Source: Acidimicrobiia bacterium
GTDB lineage: Bacteria > Actinomycetota > Acidimicrobiia > Acidimicrobiales > VFJN01
Assembly: GCA_009694375.1 (NCBI GenBank)
Contig: SHVB01000006.1
Span: 1 to 51,016, forward strand
Reading direction: 5' to 3'
DNA: 51,016 nucleotides
Program-made: the position numbers and the translations under genes
Notes under the pieces: model-generated
The model's database searches: none
What the model was told of the DNA's origin: nothing
What the model saw: the letters and a program-made list of their open reading frames with translations, nothing else
Part shown: piece by piece, positions 17,690 through 27,316 of the stretch
How the letters are laid out: each line of letters begins with the position of its first letter
Position numbering within the stretch: the stretch's first letter is position 1

Positions 17690-18490
17690 ATGACGCTGTT
17701 CGATACCCCCTACGTTCCGTCGGCCCCCGCCGGGCCGGTAGTGCGCGTACGGATGCTGGTGGCCTATGACGGCTCGGAGTTTCATGGATTCGCGGCGCAG
17801 GATGGGCCGGTCACGGTGGCCGGCACGCTGCGCAGCGCCATTGAGCGGGTGGTGCGCCACTCGGTGGAGATCACCTGCGCCGGCCGCACCGATCGCGGGG
17901 TGCACGCCTGGGGGCAGGTGCTCTCGCTGGATCTAGCGGGCAGCGTCGACCTCGGCGCACTGCACCGATCGCTCGTCAAGCAATGCGGTCCCACCATCGC
18001 CGTGCGTGAGCTGTCCCTTGCCCCCGCCGGTTTCGATGCCCGCTTCTCGGCCACTGCTCGTACCTACCGCTACACGGTGCTCAATCGCCCGGTGCCCGAT
18101 CCGTTCCTGGCCCGGACCACCTGGCACGTGCCGACCCCCTTAGATATGGAGTTGTTGGCGCTGGCCTGCGATCCATTCGTGGGGGAGCACGATTTTAGCG
18201 CCTTCTGCCGGCGGCCCAAGGTGAACGACGGGGAAGAGTCGGTGTCGTTGGTGCGGCGAGTGAAACGGGCGGGGTGGACCGACCTCGGCGACGGTCTGCT
18301 GCGCTTTGAGATCACCGCCACGGCGTTCTGCCATCAGATGGTGCGCGCCATCGTGGGGACCGAAGTAGCCGCCGGACGGGGACAGATCCGCCCCGGCGAG
18401 ATCCGGGGAATCCTGCACAGTGGCGACCGCGCTCGGGCGGCCGCCATCGCCCCTCCCGAGGGCCTCTGCCTGTGGCACGTGGATTACTAG
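17690..18490 (+). CDS. truA: tRNA pseudouridine synthase A
   Basis: Makes pseudouridine at positions 38-40 of the tRNA anticodon arm. The 266-residue product has [15 protein letters not shown] near residue 23, the catalytic motif [14 protein letters not shown] with Asp68, and the C-terminal block [18 protein letters not shown]. Residues 1-17 are a short extra N-terminus; GTG starts a little downstream are possible. Position after rplQ is common in actinobacteria and Firmicutes. Confidence 0.95.
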   Translation: MTLFDTPYVPSAPAGPVVRVRMLVAYDGSEFHGFAAQDGPVTVAGTLRSAIERVVRHSVEITCAGRTDRGVHAWGQVLSLDLAGSVDLGALHRSLVKQCGPTIAVRELSLAPAGFDARFSATARTYRYTVLNRPVPDPFLARTTWHVPTPLDMELLALACDPFVGEHDFSAFCRRPKVNDGEESVSLVRRVKRAGWTDLGDGLLRFEITATAFCHQMVRAIVGTEVAAGRGQIRPGEIRGILHSGDRARAAAIAPPEGLCLWHVDY

Positions 18491-18551
18491 GCCCCCCACT
18501 GGAGCCCTCGCCCCCGTCGGCCCGCCGCGATGGTCCCCCGCGGGAGCAGAG

Positions 18552-18581
18552 TTGCGGTACGACCCGCTCTGGCCGTAGTTT
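18552..18581 (+). promoter_or_regulatory. possible promoter for rplM-rpsI
   Basis: TTGCGG (18552-18557) and TAGTTT (18576-18581), 18 bases apart, in the 155-base gap between truA and rplM. The match is moderate and the call weak. Confidence 0.3.
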
Positions 18582-18645
18582 TGTCCTTCGCTTAGGGCGC
18601 TCCTGTGCCCGCAGCAATCCCTCGATTTACTCAAGGACGCTCCGC

Positions 18646-19095
18646 GTGCGCACGTACAGCCCCAAGGCCAGCGAGATCACCCGCAAGTGGTGGGTCATCG
18701 ATGCCGAAGATCTGGTTCTCGGCCGGCTCTCCACCGAGGCCGCCCGCATTCTGCGTGGCAAGCACAAGCCCACCTTCGCTCCCCACATGGACATGGGCGA
18801 TCACGTCATCGTGATCAATGCCGAGAAGGTCGTCCTCACCTCCAACAAGGCCGAACAGAAGATGGTGTATCGGCACTCCGGTTATCCGGGCGGTCTCAAG
18901 GCTGAGACGTTCGCTCGCTCCCAGGCTAAGAATCCCGAGGACGCTGTGCGTCGTGCCATTCGAGGGATGATCCCCAAGAACCGTCTCGGTGCCCAGATGC
19001 TTACCAAGTTGAAGGTGTACGCCGGCCCCAACCACCCCCACTCGGCACAACTGCCCGAGCCCCTCGAACTGCCCGCCGCCCGGCGCACCGCGTAG
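18646..19095 (+). CDS. rplM: 50S ribosomal protein L13
   Basis: L13 is an early-assembly 50S protein. GTG 18646 is chosen since the product then begins [20 protein letters not shown], as in the family, with AAGGA about 9 bases upstream; a longer open frame back into truA is not L13-like. The 149-residue length is normal. Key blocks: [18 protein letters not shown] and [16 protein letters not shown], then [22 protein letters not shown]. Confidence 0.96.
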   Translation: MRTYSPKASEITRKWWVIDAEDLVLGRLSTEAARILRGKHKPTFAPHMDMGDHVIVINAEKVVLTSNKAEQKMVYRHSGYPGGLKAETFARSQAKNPEDAVRRAIRGMIPKNRLGAQMLTKLKVYAGPNHPHSAQLPEPLELPAARRTA

Positions 19096-19106
19096 GAGAA
19101 CCAAGC

Positions 19107-19511
19107 GTGTCCCAGCCTCTCATTCAGTCCACCGGTCGCCGCAAGCAGGCCGTCGCTCGTGTCCGGGTGCGCCTCAACGAGACCGAAGGCGACGGCACCA
19201 TCACGGTGAACAAGCGTGCCTTGGCCGACTACTTCCCGTCGCAGACGCACCAGATGATTCTCACCGAGCCGCTGCGGGCCACTGAGCTCACCGGGGCCTA
19301 CAACATCGACGCCACCCTCGGCGGCGGCGGCCCCACCGGCCAGGCGGGCGCCCTGCGTCTGGGCATCTCGCGGGCGCTCATTGAACTCGACCCGGAGTTA
19401 CGACCGCTCCTTAAGCGTCTCGGTTTCCTCACGCGAGATCCGCGCAAGAAGGAGTCCAAGAAGTACGGCCTCAAGAAGGCTCGCAAGGCTCCGCAGTACT
19501 CCAAGCGGTAG
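19107..19511 (+). CDS. rpsI: 30S ribosomal protein S9
   Basis: S9 touches the P-site tRNA with its C-terminal Lys-Arg tail. The 134-residue product starts at GTG 19107 and carries [14 protein letters not shown], the [19 protein letters not shown] block, and ends [12 protein letters not shown] with the terminal Arg that contacts tRNA. It forms a two-gene unit with rplM, 11 bases apart. Confidence 0.97.
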   Translation: MSQPLIQSTGRRKQAVARVRVRLNETEGDGTITVNKRALADYFPSQTHQMILTEPLRATELTGAYNIDATLGGGGPTGQAGALRLGISRALIELDPELRPLLKRLGFLTRDPRKKESKKYGLKKARKAPQYSKR

Positions 19512-19606
19512 TCCCCAGCCAAGGTGACCACCCCGGTGCGAATGCGCCGATGGGGCCGCGCCCGGCGGTTCGTAGTGCGGCGGCGGGCTGCGTGACAAGA
19601 TCGGAC

Positions 19607-20944
19607 GTGCTCAAGTTCGGGACTGATGGGGTTCGGGGGGTGGCCAACCTCGACCTAACCAACGAGGTGGTGACCGCCTTGGGTCGAGCTGCAGCGCGGG
19701 TGCTCGGCGGGGACCGCTTTGTGGTGGGTCGAGACACCCGCCGTTCCGGTGGCCGGCTGGAGGCATCCCTGGTGGAGGGCCTGGTGGCCGAAGGAATGGC
19801 CGTACGGGTGCTGGCCGTGGCCCCGACGCCAGCGGTGGCCTGGGTGGCGGCGGCCGAAGGGATCCCCGGCGCGGTGGTCTCGGCCTCGCACAACTCCTTC
19901 GAAGACAACGGCGTGAAGTTGTTTGCGGCGGGGGGACTGAAGTTGGGCCGCGAGGTGGAGGTTGCCGTGGAAGCCGAGTTTCACCGCCTCCTGCGCGGTG
20001 ACCCCGCGACGGTGGTCGAGGCCGCCGCCGCTCCGGGATCGGTGGTGCAAGGCATGGGGGATGTGGCCCGGTGGGCCGCCAGTGTGGCGGCGTCTATCGA
20101 CGGTCGGAGTCTTGAGGGTCTGCGCGTCGTCGTGGATTGTGCCAACGGTTCTGCGAGCGGGATCGGCCCCGAGGTGCTGCGCTCGCTCGGGGCGCAGGTG
20201 GAGGTGCTGCATGCGGACCCCGACGGCACCAACATCAACGCCGGTTGCGGTTCTACCTACCCGAGGGAACTGCAGCGTGTGGTGGTGCAACGAGGGGCCG
20301 ATGCCGGTATTGCGTTCGATGGTGATGCCGATCGCGTACTGGCGGTGGATGCTGCCGGTCGCGTGATCGATGGCGATCAGATCATTGCGGTGTGTGCCGT
20401 AGACCGCCGCGTCCGCGCCTGCCTGCCCCAGGACACCGTCGTGGTAACGGTCATGACGAATTTGGGGTTTCGGCTGGGGATGGCCGATCACGGCGTAACC
20501 GTGTTTCAGGTTCCGGTAGGAGACCGCCATGTGCTCGAAGCGATGGCGGAGGGCGGATATGCCCTGGGGGGCGAACAGAGCGGCCATGTGATCTTTAGTG
20601 ATCTCGCCACCACGGGAGATGGTCTGCTCACTGCGGTACAACTTCTCGATGTGGTGGCACGTGCGGGTCGTCCGCTGGCCGAGTTGGCCGATGCCGCGAT
20701 GACGCGGCTCCCGCAGGTGCTGCGCAATGTCTCGGTCTCGGTTGCGAGCCCGGATGCCATTGCCGCGCTGGAGGCTGAGATTGCCGCGGTGGAGGCCGAA
20801 CTTGGCGAGCACGGGCGGGTACTCATCCGCGCCAGTGGAACCGAGCCAGTGGTGCGGGTGATGGTGGAGGCAGCTACTGCGGCGCAGGCGGAGCGGGCCG
20901 CCGAACACCTCGCCGGCTTGGTGGCCGATCTACCCCCCAGGTAG
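19607..20944 (+). CDS. glmM: phosphoglucosamine mutase
   Basis: Converts glucosamine-6-phosphate to glucosamine-1-phosphate for UDP-GlcNAc and peptidoglycan. GTG 19607 gives 445 residues and a start (LKFGTDGVRGVAN) like other GlmM; GTG 19592 is an alternative five codons upstream, and the open frame runs back to 19550. Motifs: SASHNSFEDNGVKLF with the phosphoserine, the metal loop DGDADR, and the C-terminal phosphate-binding RASGTEPVVRVMVE. It directly precedes the GlmS-like gene that makes its substrate. Confidence 0.94.
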   Translation: MLKFGTDGVRGVANLDLTNEVVTALGRAAARVLGGDRFVVGRDTRRSGGRLEASLVEGLVAEGMAVRVLAVAPTPAVAWVAAAEGIPGAVVSASHNSFEDNGVKLFAAGGLKLGREVEVAVEAEFHRLLRGDPATVVEAAAAPGSVVQGMGDVARWAASVAASIDGRSLEGLRVVVDCANGSASGIGPEVLRSLGAQVEVLHADPDGTNINAGCGSTYPRELQRVVVQRGADAGIAFDGDADRVLAVDAAGRVIDGDQIIAVCAVDRRVRACLPQDTVVVTVMTNLGFRLGMADHGVTVFQVPVGDRHVLEAMAEGGYALGGEQSGHVIFSDLATTGDGLLTAVQLLDVVARAGRPLAELADAAMTRLPQVLRNVSVSVASPDAIAALEAEIAAVEAELGEHGRVLIRASGTEPVVRVMVEAATAAQAERAAEHLAGLVADLPPR

Positions 20945-21037
20945 CCGTGGCGGAGGGGATTATGCCCCTTCGTCAAGGCGGCGGTCGTCGTAGCCCGTAC
21001 GATGGGGATCTCTCCCACCCGGAAGGCCCTTCTGAGC

Positions 21038-24000
21038 GTGTGCGGCATTATCGCCATCCTTCGCAGTCCCGGCGTTCGTCGCCCCTTGCCTGCCTCCGAG
21101 GTGTTCGCTCGTCTCGATGCCATCGTGGGTTCGCGGCTGGGCTCCGATGGGCTGGATGCGGCCGGGGTGGCGGCGCTCCGCCTCGAGGAACTCGACGCTG
21201 TTCTGCAGGGCATGGACGGCATCGCCTTGTTGGTGCACAACCGCGAGGTGGCGATCCGTATCGCGGCAGCCATGGTGGTGGTGGGGGATTGGGTCACGGC
21301 GCTGGAAACCGCCTTGGACAGCGACGACGCGTTGGTTCACCAGCCCCTCGAAGAGATCAACGCCACCCTCCTGCGGCTCAAGGATGCCCGCTGGGCCATC
21401 GAGCGCGATCGTTTGCCTACCGCGGAACGGGTGCGCGAACTGGTGGGGGCGGCCCCGGGGTGGTCGGCCATTGAGATCGCCACCTCGATTCAGCAGGCGC
21501 TCTCCGCCTTGGATCGCCTCGAGGTACGAGGGCGCGATTCCGCCGGGCTGACCGTGTTAGTGCGAGACCACGGCCTGGATCTTACCGACCCCGCTATCTC
21601 GGCTCTCCTGGCTTCCCGCCAGAGCGACGGACTGTTCCGGTCGAAGGCGGTGCGGACGGCCGAGGGTCATCTCAGCTTCGTCTACAAGGCCGCCGCCGAG
21701 ATTGGCGAACTCGGCGACAACACCTCGGCGATGCGAGCGGAGATCTTGGCCGATGACCTGTTGCGCCTGGCGCTGGGTGGTGAAGAGGGGGCCGCCGTGG
21801 TGCTCGGTCACACCCGATGGGCGAGCGTCGGCATCATCTCGCAGCCCAATGCCCACCCGGTGGACAGTCTCGAAGTGGACCGATCCGATGGCCCGTACGT
21901 CACCGCCGCCCTGAACGGCGACGTCGATAACTTCGCCGATCTCAAGGCGGCCGATGGGCTACGCGTGGCCGCCGAGATCACCACCGACGCCAAAGTGATC
22001 CCCACGATGGTGTCGCACCGCCTGGCGGAGGGGGCCAACCTCACCGATGCCTTTCGCAACACCGTGGCGGGTTTCGAGGGGTCGGTGGCTATAGCGGCGA
22101 GCGCCGCTTCCTACCCCGACCAACTCCTGTTGGCCCTGCGGGGCAGCGGGCAGGCCCTCTACATAGGGCTGGCCGAGGGCTGTTTCGTGGTGGCTTCTGA
22201 GCTCTACGGATTGGTTGAACTCACCCGCACCTACGTGCGGATGGATGGCGATACGCCCGCCAATGTCGAACACCCCACGGCCAGCCGCGGCCAGATCATC
22301 GTGCTTGATGGCCGCCAGGCGGGAACCCTTGAGGGCATCTACCGGCAGGCCTATGACGGCAGCGAAGTGGTGCTCACCCCCGGCGACGTGGAGTCGGCCC
22401 CGGTTACCACCCGTGATATCGATCGGGGAGAGTTCCCGCATTTTCTTCTGAAGGAGATCACCGAATCGCCTACCAGTTTCCGCAAGACGCTGCGCGGGAA
22501 GCTCGTGGAGCGCGACGGGCACCTGCGGGTCATGCTCGACGACAGCGCGCTCTCAGCAGCGGTGAGGGACGGACTTCGCTCCGGGCGTATCACTCGGATC
22601 CAGGTCATCGGCCAGGGCACCGCCCACGTGGCCGGCCAGAGCCTGGCGGCCGCCTTGGTGGCGGCGCTGCCCGCCGACCACCACCTACGCGTGGAGGCGC
22701 TGCCGGCCACCGAGCTTTCCGGTTTCGGACTCCGCCAAAGAATGTCCGACACCCTGGTGGTGGCCATTAGCCAATCGGGGACCACCACCGACACCAATCG
22801 CACGGTTGATCTCGCCCGCGATCGCGGTGCCACGGTGCTGGCCATCGTGAACCGGCGCGGCACCGCCCTCACCAACAAGAGCGACGGGGTGCTCTACACC
22901 TCCGACGGCCGTGATGTGGAGATGAGCGTGGCCTCTACCAAGGCCTTCTATGCGCAGATCGCGGCGGGCTTCATGTTGGCGTGGGCCATCGCCGAGGAGG
23001 TGGGGGGCCGCGTGGACCCAACCCTGGTGGCGGCTCTGCGTGATCTACCCGCTGCCATGGAGACCACGATTTCCCGTCGCTCCGTCATCGCCGCCATCGC
23101 CCAGCAGTTAGCGCCGTCGAAGCGGTACTGGGCCATGGTTGGCAATGGGACCAACCGCATCGCCGCCGAGGAACTGCGGATCAAGCTCAGCGAGCTCTGC
23201 TATCGCTCCATCGCCTGCGATGCCACCGAGGACAAGAAACACATTGATCTGTCCTGTGAACCGTTGGTCCTTGTTTGTGCCGCCGCGCTGGAGGGCTCCA
23301 CCGCCGATGATGTGGCCAAGGAGGTGGCGATCTATCGAGCCCACAAGGCCTCGCCCATCGTGATCGCCACCGATGGCGAGACGCGTTTCGCGGCAGCCAT
23401 GCAGGTCATCTTCGTACCGAGGACCCATCCCCAGTTGGCGTTCGTACTCACCGCGATGGCTGGCCATCTGTTTGGGTATGAAGCGGCCTTGGCCATCGAT
23501 GCGCAGGCGCATCCCCTCCGCGAGGCCCGCGCGGCCATTGAGGAGGCGGTGGGGGAACACGCCCCCGAAGACGGCGACGAGCTGTTGCGGTTGCTCCAGC
23601 CCGCCATCGCTACCGCGGCCGGGCGGTTCTTCGACGGGCTCCGTGGGTTGGCCTACGACGGCAACCTCGATGCCAGTACTGCGGTGCGGTTGGCGTCCTC
23701 ATTCCGCTACGCCCTCGGCATCGTCCCGCTCGACTCGTACCAGACCGAACTCGGTCGTATCGGCACGCCGGCGGTGGTCGTGGAAGATCTCACGGCGGCT
23801 CTGACGGCGGGCATCGAGGAACTCACGCGGCCGGTAGATGCCATCAAGCACCAGGCCAAGACGGTCACCGTGGGCATCTCGCGCAGCGACGAGACGCTGC
23901 TGCAGCCCCCGTTGGTGCAGGCGGTCCTCGCCGCCGGAGCCGCCCGCGATCGCCTCAGTTACAAGACGTTGCGCACCTTGGCCGACATCGACCCCGCCGT

Positions 24001-24460
24001 GGCCGAGGTCACCGGTTGGATTCGTTACGAACTCGACCGCGAGAGCGAGGATGGCGAGGTGCGGGTGGCCATTGTGGATCGCGGCGGGATCGCGCTGGAT
24101 ATCCCATCACGGGCGGAGCGCCACGGTGTTCTGCGCGGCACGAAGCACACCGTGGCACGTGAACGTCAGGTGTTCGTAACCCGGGGGCGGGAAGATAGCC
24201 GCACCGTAGTGATCGTGCCGGAAACGAAAGATGACCGCGCCGTGGGGATCACCTTGTTGCATGTTCGGTTCCACGACTACCTCTCACTGGCCGCTGCCCG
24301 GGGTGCCCTCCAGGGGTACCGGAACCGGTGGTCGGTTCTACGGGACGCCGTGTTGGAGACCGAACCGACCTTCCGGGAAGACCGTCTGGCGGCCGTGCCG
24401 ACGGCCGATCTGTTGGTGGAGCCGATTCGTGAATTGGCCGACCGCTGGCGCTCGGGGTGA
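21038..24460 (+). CDS. glmS: oversized GlmS-like glutamine-fructose-6-phosphate aminotransferase
   Basis: GlmS makes glucosamine-6-phosphate from fructose-6-phosphate and glutamine. GTG 21038 is chosen because it puts Cys at position 2, needed as the N-terminal nucleophile; an ATG 12 codons upstream would bury it. From there the protein is about 1140 residues, against about 610 for normal GlmS. Order: CGIIAI (2-7); an insertion of about 150 residues; RGRDSAGL (164-171); HTRWAS (258-263); NGDVDN (293-298); first SIS domain with ISQSGTTTDT (577-586) and STKAF (633-637); second SIS domain with GNGTNRIAAEELRIKL (702-717) and EDKKH (731-735); PVDAIKHQAKTVTV (932-945), like the normal GlmS C-terminus; then about 195 extra residues with no domain I recognise. 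Since glmM lies just upstream, it is very likely the cell's GlmS, but acceptor specificity is inferred. Confidence 0.85.
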   Translation: MCGIIAILRSPGVRRPLPASEVFARLDAIVGSRLGSDGLDAAGVAALRLEELDAVLQGMDGIALLVHNREVAIRIAAAMVVVGDWVTALETALDSDDALVHQPLEEINATLLRLKDARWAIERDRLPTAERVRELVGAAPGWSAIEIATSIQQALSALDRLEVRGRDSAGLTVLVRDHGLDLTDPAISALLASRQSDGLFRSKAVRTAEGHLSFVYKAAAEIGELGDNTSAMRAEILADDLLRLALGGEEGAAVVLGHTRWASVGIISQPNAHPVDSLEVDRSDGPYVTAALNGDVDNFADLKAADGLRVAAEITTDAKVIPTMVSHRLAEGANLTDAFRNTVAGFEGSVAIAASAASYPDQLLLALRGSGQALYIGLAEGCFVVASELYGLVELTRTYVRMDGDTPANVEHPTASRGQIIVLDGRQAGTLEGIYRQAYDGSEVVLTPGDVESAPVTTRDIDRGEFPHFLLKEITESPTSFRKTLRGKLVERDGHLRVMLDDSALSAAVRDGLRSGRITRIQVIGQGTAHVAGQSLAAALVAALPADHHLRVEALPATELSGFGLRQRMSDTLVVAISQSGTTTDTNRTVDLARDRGATVLAIVNRRGTALTNKSDGVLYTSDGRDVEMSVASTKAFYAQIAAGFMLAWAIAEEVGGRVDPTLVAALRDLPAAMETTISRRSVIAAIAQQLAPSKRYWAMVGNGTNRIAAEELRIKLSELCYRSIACDATEDKKHIDLSCEPLVLVCAAALEGSTADDVAKEVAIYRAHKASPIVIATDGETRFAAAMQVIFVPRTHPQLAFVLTAMAGHLFGYEAALAIDAQAHPLREARAAIEEAVGEHAPEDGDELLRLLQPAIATAAGRFFDGLRGLAYDGNLDASTAVRLASSFRYALGIVPLDSYQTELGRIGTPAVVVEDLTAALTAGIEELTRPVDAIKHQAKTVTVGISRSDETLLQPPLVQAVLAAGAARDRLSYKTLRTLADIDPAVAEVTGWIRYELDRESEDGEVRVAIVDRGGIALDIPSRAERHGVLRGTKHTVARERQVFVTRGREDSRTVVIVPETKDDRAVGITLLHVRFHDYLSLAAARGALQGYRNRWSVLRDAVLETEPTFREDRLAAVPTADLLVEPIRELADRWRSG

Positions 24461-24822
24461 AAGGGATCGGGGTGGATGTGTGTGAGGTGGATCGGATGCG
24501 CGCCGCCCTGGTGCGTACCCCCACCCTCCGGGGCCGTGTATTCACCGACGCGGAGCAGGCCTACTGCGACCGTCGAAAGGACCCGGCGGAACGGTATGCG
24601 GTGCGGTGGGCCGCCAAAGAAGCCGTGTTGAAGGCGCTGGGCGAGGGGGTAGGGGCGTGTCGCTGGACCGAGATTGAGGTGGTGCGGGCCGTCACCGGCG
24701 CTCCCTCGGTGGTCCTGCACGGTGGGGCCCGGACCCTGGCGTTGGAGCAAGGAGTCAGCCGCTGGCTTCTCACGATGACCCATACCCGCCGGGTGGCCGA
24801 AGCCATCGCGGTGGCCCTGTGA
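24457..24822 (+). CDS. acpS: holo-[acyl-carrier-protein] synthase
   Basis: Transfers the phosphopantetheine group from CoA to acyl carrier protein. The 121-residue product starts at GTG 24457 in a GTGA overlap with glmS. The two metal-binding motifs of AcpS are present: GVDVCEVDRM (residues 4-13) and WAAKEAVLKALGEG (around 47-60). It ends in a GTGA overlap with the next gene. Confidence 0.95.
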   Translation: MKGIGVDVCEVDRMRAALVRTPTLRGRVFTDAEQAYCDRRKDPAERYAVRWAAKEAVLKALGEGVGACRWTEIEVVRAVTGAPSVVLHGGARTLALEQGVSRWLLTMTHTRRVAEAIAVAL

Positions 24823-26183
24823 TCGCGGTCCTCACACCGGCCGAGATGGCGGCGGTAGACGCGGCCGCTCCGGAGGCGGTGGAGGTGCTGATCGAACGCG
24901 CCGGTGCCGCCGTGGCTGCCACGGCGCTGGCCATGCTGGGCGGAGGCTACGGCCGACGGGTGGTGGTGCTGGCGGGAAAGGGCAACAACGGCGCTGATGG
25001 TCGTTCGGCGGCGGTGCGCCTGCGTCGTCGCGGGGTGCGGGTACAAGTAGTTGATGCGGCGGCGGCGCCCGAGCGCTTGCCACCCGCCGACTTGGTGGTG
25101 GACGCCGCCTACGGCACCGGATTCCGGGGGTCCTATGAGGCACCGGCCAGCGCCGGCGCGCCGGTGTTGGCCGTGGACATCCCCAGCGGCGTGGATGGCC
25201 TCACCGGGAGGGCGGGTGGGCGCGTCCTGGCCGCCACTCGAACGCTCACCTTGGCGGCGCTGAAGCCCGGGCTTCTCCTGCCGCCGGGTCGCGCCCTGGC
25301 CGGCGAGGTGGTGGTGGCCGACATTGGCCTCACGACGACCTCGCCCACCGGTGTGGTGGAAGCATCCGATGTACGGGATTGGCTGCCCCGGCGAGCGAGC
25401 GAGACCCACAAATGGATGGCGGCGGTGCTGGTGGTGGCCGGTTCGCCGGGTATGGGTGGGGCGGCGTATTTGGCGGCGGCCGCCGCCCAACGGGCCGGTG
25501 CTGGCATGGTGCGGGTGGCTTCCCCCGGGGGGGCCCACGAAGCCGCTGCGCCAGTGGAGGCGGTCGGCCTCGCGCTGCCCGCCGAGGACTGGGCCGCTGG
25601 GGTGCTCGACGGGCTGGAGCGATGCCACGCCTTGGTGATCGGACCGGGCCTGGGTACGGCGGAGGCTACCCAGGAGGCGATCAGAGCGGTGCTGGCCGCC
25701 GCCACCGTACCCGTGGTGCTGGATGGCGATGGGCTCAGGGCGGTTGGCCGCGCCGTCGGGGGCGCTCTCCGGGCCCGCACCGCCGGCACCGTGCTCACGC
25801 CCCACGACGGGGAATACGAGCGACTGACGGGCGAGCGGCCCGGAGCCGATCGTCTCGCCGCGGCCCGGTCGTTGGCGTCGGCCACGGGCGCGGTGGTGTT
25901 GCTCAAGGGGAGCACAACGGTGGTGGCTGATCCCGGTGGTCTCGTACGTATCATCACCAACGGTGACGCGCGTTTGGCTACCGCCGGTACCGGCGATGTC
26001 CTCAGTGGCATCATCGGTGCCCTTTTGGCGCGCGGCCTCGCCCCTTTGGAGGCCACCGCCGTGGGGGCCTGGCTTCACGGTTCTGCCGCCACACTCGCTA
26101 CCGCCCCCGGGTTCGTGGCCCGCGACCTGATCGCTACGTTGCCGGGCGCTCTTGGTCTGCTCTCCGCAGCCGGGGAGGTCTAA
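24819..26183 (+). CDS. nnrD: bifunctional NAD(P)H-hydrate epimerase / ADP-dependent dehydratase
   Basis: Repairs hydrated NADH and NADPH. The 454-residue protein is a two-domain fusion: an N-terminal YjeF_N epimerase domain (about 1-190) with GKGNNGADGR and DIPSGVDGLTG, and a C-terminal ribokinase-like dehydratase domain (about 200-450) with VVAGSPGMGGAAYLAA, GPGLG, the LTPHDGEYERLTG stretch and GTGDVLSG with the catalytic Asp. It starts at GTG 24819 overlapping acpS by four bases. The acpS-nnr-alr order is common in actinobacteria. It could equally be named nnrE/nnrD. Confidence 0.94.
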   Translation: MIAVLTPAEMAAVDAAAPEAVEVLIERAGAAVAATALAMLGGGYGRRVVVLAGKGNNGADGRSAAVRLRRRGVRVQVVDAAAAPERLPPADLVVDAAYGTGFRGSYEAPASAGAPVLAVDIPSGVDGLTGRAGGRVLAATRTLTLAALKPGLLLPPGRALAGEVVVADIGLTTTSPTGVVEASDVRDWLPRRASETHKWMAAVLVVAGSPGMGGAAYLAAAAAQRAGAGMVRVASPGGAHEAAAPVEAVGLALPAEDWAAGVLDGLERCHALVIGPGLGTAEATQEAIRAVLAAATVPVVLDGDGLRAVGRAVGGALRARTAGTVLTPHDGEYERLTGERPGADRLAAARSLASATGAVVLLKGSTTVVADPGGLVRIITNGDARLATAGTGDVLSGIIGALLARGLAPLEATAVGAWLHGSAATLATAPGFVARDLIATLPGALGLLSAAGEV

Positions 26184-27307
26184 TGGCGCGGGCCTGGGCC
26201 GACATTTCACTCGACGCCGTGGGGGCCAATGTGCGCGCCCTGTGCGAACGAGTGGCCCCCGCCTCGGTGTGCGCGGTGGTGAAGGCCGACGGCTACGGAC
26301 ATGGTGCGGTCCCCGTGGCTCGCGCCGCGTTGGGGGCGGGCGCCACCTGGTTGGCGGTGGCCCAGGTGCCCGAAGCGACGGCTCTACGGGCCGGAGGCAT
26401 CGTGGCGCCGGTACTGCTGCTGTCGGAACCGCGACCCGATGAGGTTGATGAGGCGCTGGCGGCTCGGGTCGACGTCACGCTGCACACGGCTTCTCTCATC
26501 GCCGCCGTGGGCCGCGCGGCCGCCGATCGCCCGGACGGGTCGTCGCCGGTGAAGGTGCACCTCAAGGTCGACACCGGGATGCACCGGGTGGGTGCCGCCC
26601 CCGCCGACATGGTGGCCCTCGCCCGCCAAGTGCAGGCGCACCCGGAACTTGATCTGCAGGCCGTGTGGACTCACTGCGCGGTGGCCGATGAGCCGACCCG
26701 GCCCGAGACGGCGATGCAGTTGGAGCGCTACGAGGCGTGCCTGACCGACCTCGCCGCCGCCGGGATCACCGTGCCCCTCCGCCACGCGGCCAACTCGGCC
26801 GCGGCCCTGTTTCACCCCGCCAGTCGGTACGACCTGGTCCGGTGTGGCATTGCGATCTATGGGATCGCGCCGGCGCCGTCGCTGGCGGTGGGTCTCCCCC
26901 TTACTCCCGTGGTGCGGCTGGCCACCGAGGTGTCCTTCGTGAAGCCGGTGGCCCAGGGCGAGGGAATCTCCTACGGCCACCGGTTCCATACCGAGCGCGA
27001 CACCGTTATCGCCACGTTGCCTATCGGCTACGCCGACGGTGTGTTTCGGCGGCTGGGTGAACTTGGCCAAGAGGTGCTCATCGGTGGTCGCCGCTATCCA
27101 ATGGTGGGCGCGGTGACAATGGATCAGATCATGGTGGATGTGGGTCCCCACGCCGAGGTGCGGGCCGGTGACGAAGCCGTGCTTCTCGGAACCCAGGGCG
27201 ACGAGCAGATCAGCCCGGAGGATTGGGCGGTACGGCTCGGCACCATCTCCTATGAGGTGGTGTGTGCGATCGGTGCTCGAGTCGAGCGCCGTCACTTGTC
27301 CTCCTAG
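26183..27307 (+). CDS. alr: alanine racemase
   Basis: A PLP enzyme that makes D-alanine for peptidoglycan. The 374-residue product has the PLP lysine in VVKADGYGHG (Lys34), HLKVDTGMHRVG in the barrel, the RCGIAIYG block, and the second-domain ISYGHRF with the catalytic Tyr near residue 263, plus GAVTMDQIMVD. The ATG overlaps the stop of the preceding gene by one base. Confidence 0.96.
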   Translation: MARAWADISLDAVGANVRALCERVAPASVCAVVKADGYGHGAVPVARAALGAGATWLAVAQVPEATALRAGGIVAPVLLLSEPRPDEVDEALAARVDVTLHTASLIAAVGRAAADRPDGSSPVKVHLKVDTGMHRVGAAPADMVALARQVQAHPELDLQAVWTHCAVADEPTRPETAMQLERYEACLTDLAAAGITVPLRHAANSAAALFHPASRYDLVRCGIAIYGIAPAPSLAVGLPLTPVVRLATEVSFVKPVAQGEGISYGHRFHTERDTVIATLPIGYADGVFRRLGELGQEVLIGGRRYPMVGAVTMDQIMVDVGPHAEVRAGDEAVLLGTQGDEQISPEDWAVRLGTISYEVVCAIGARVERRHLSS

Positions 27308-27316
27308 GATCAGGGC

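Noticed and set aside
24561-26210. 549-codon minus-strand open frame opposite acpS and nnrD
   Set aside because: Shadow frame; composition of an antisense translation, and it would fully cover two well-supported genes.
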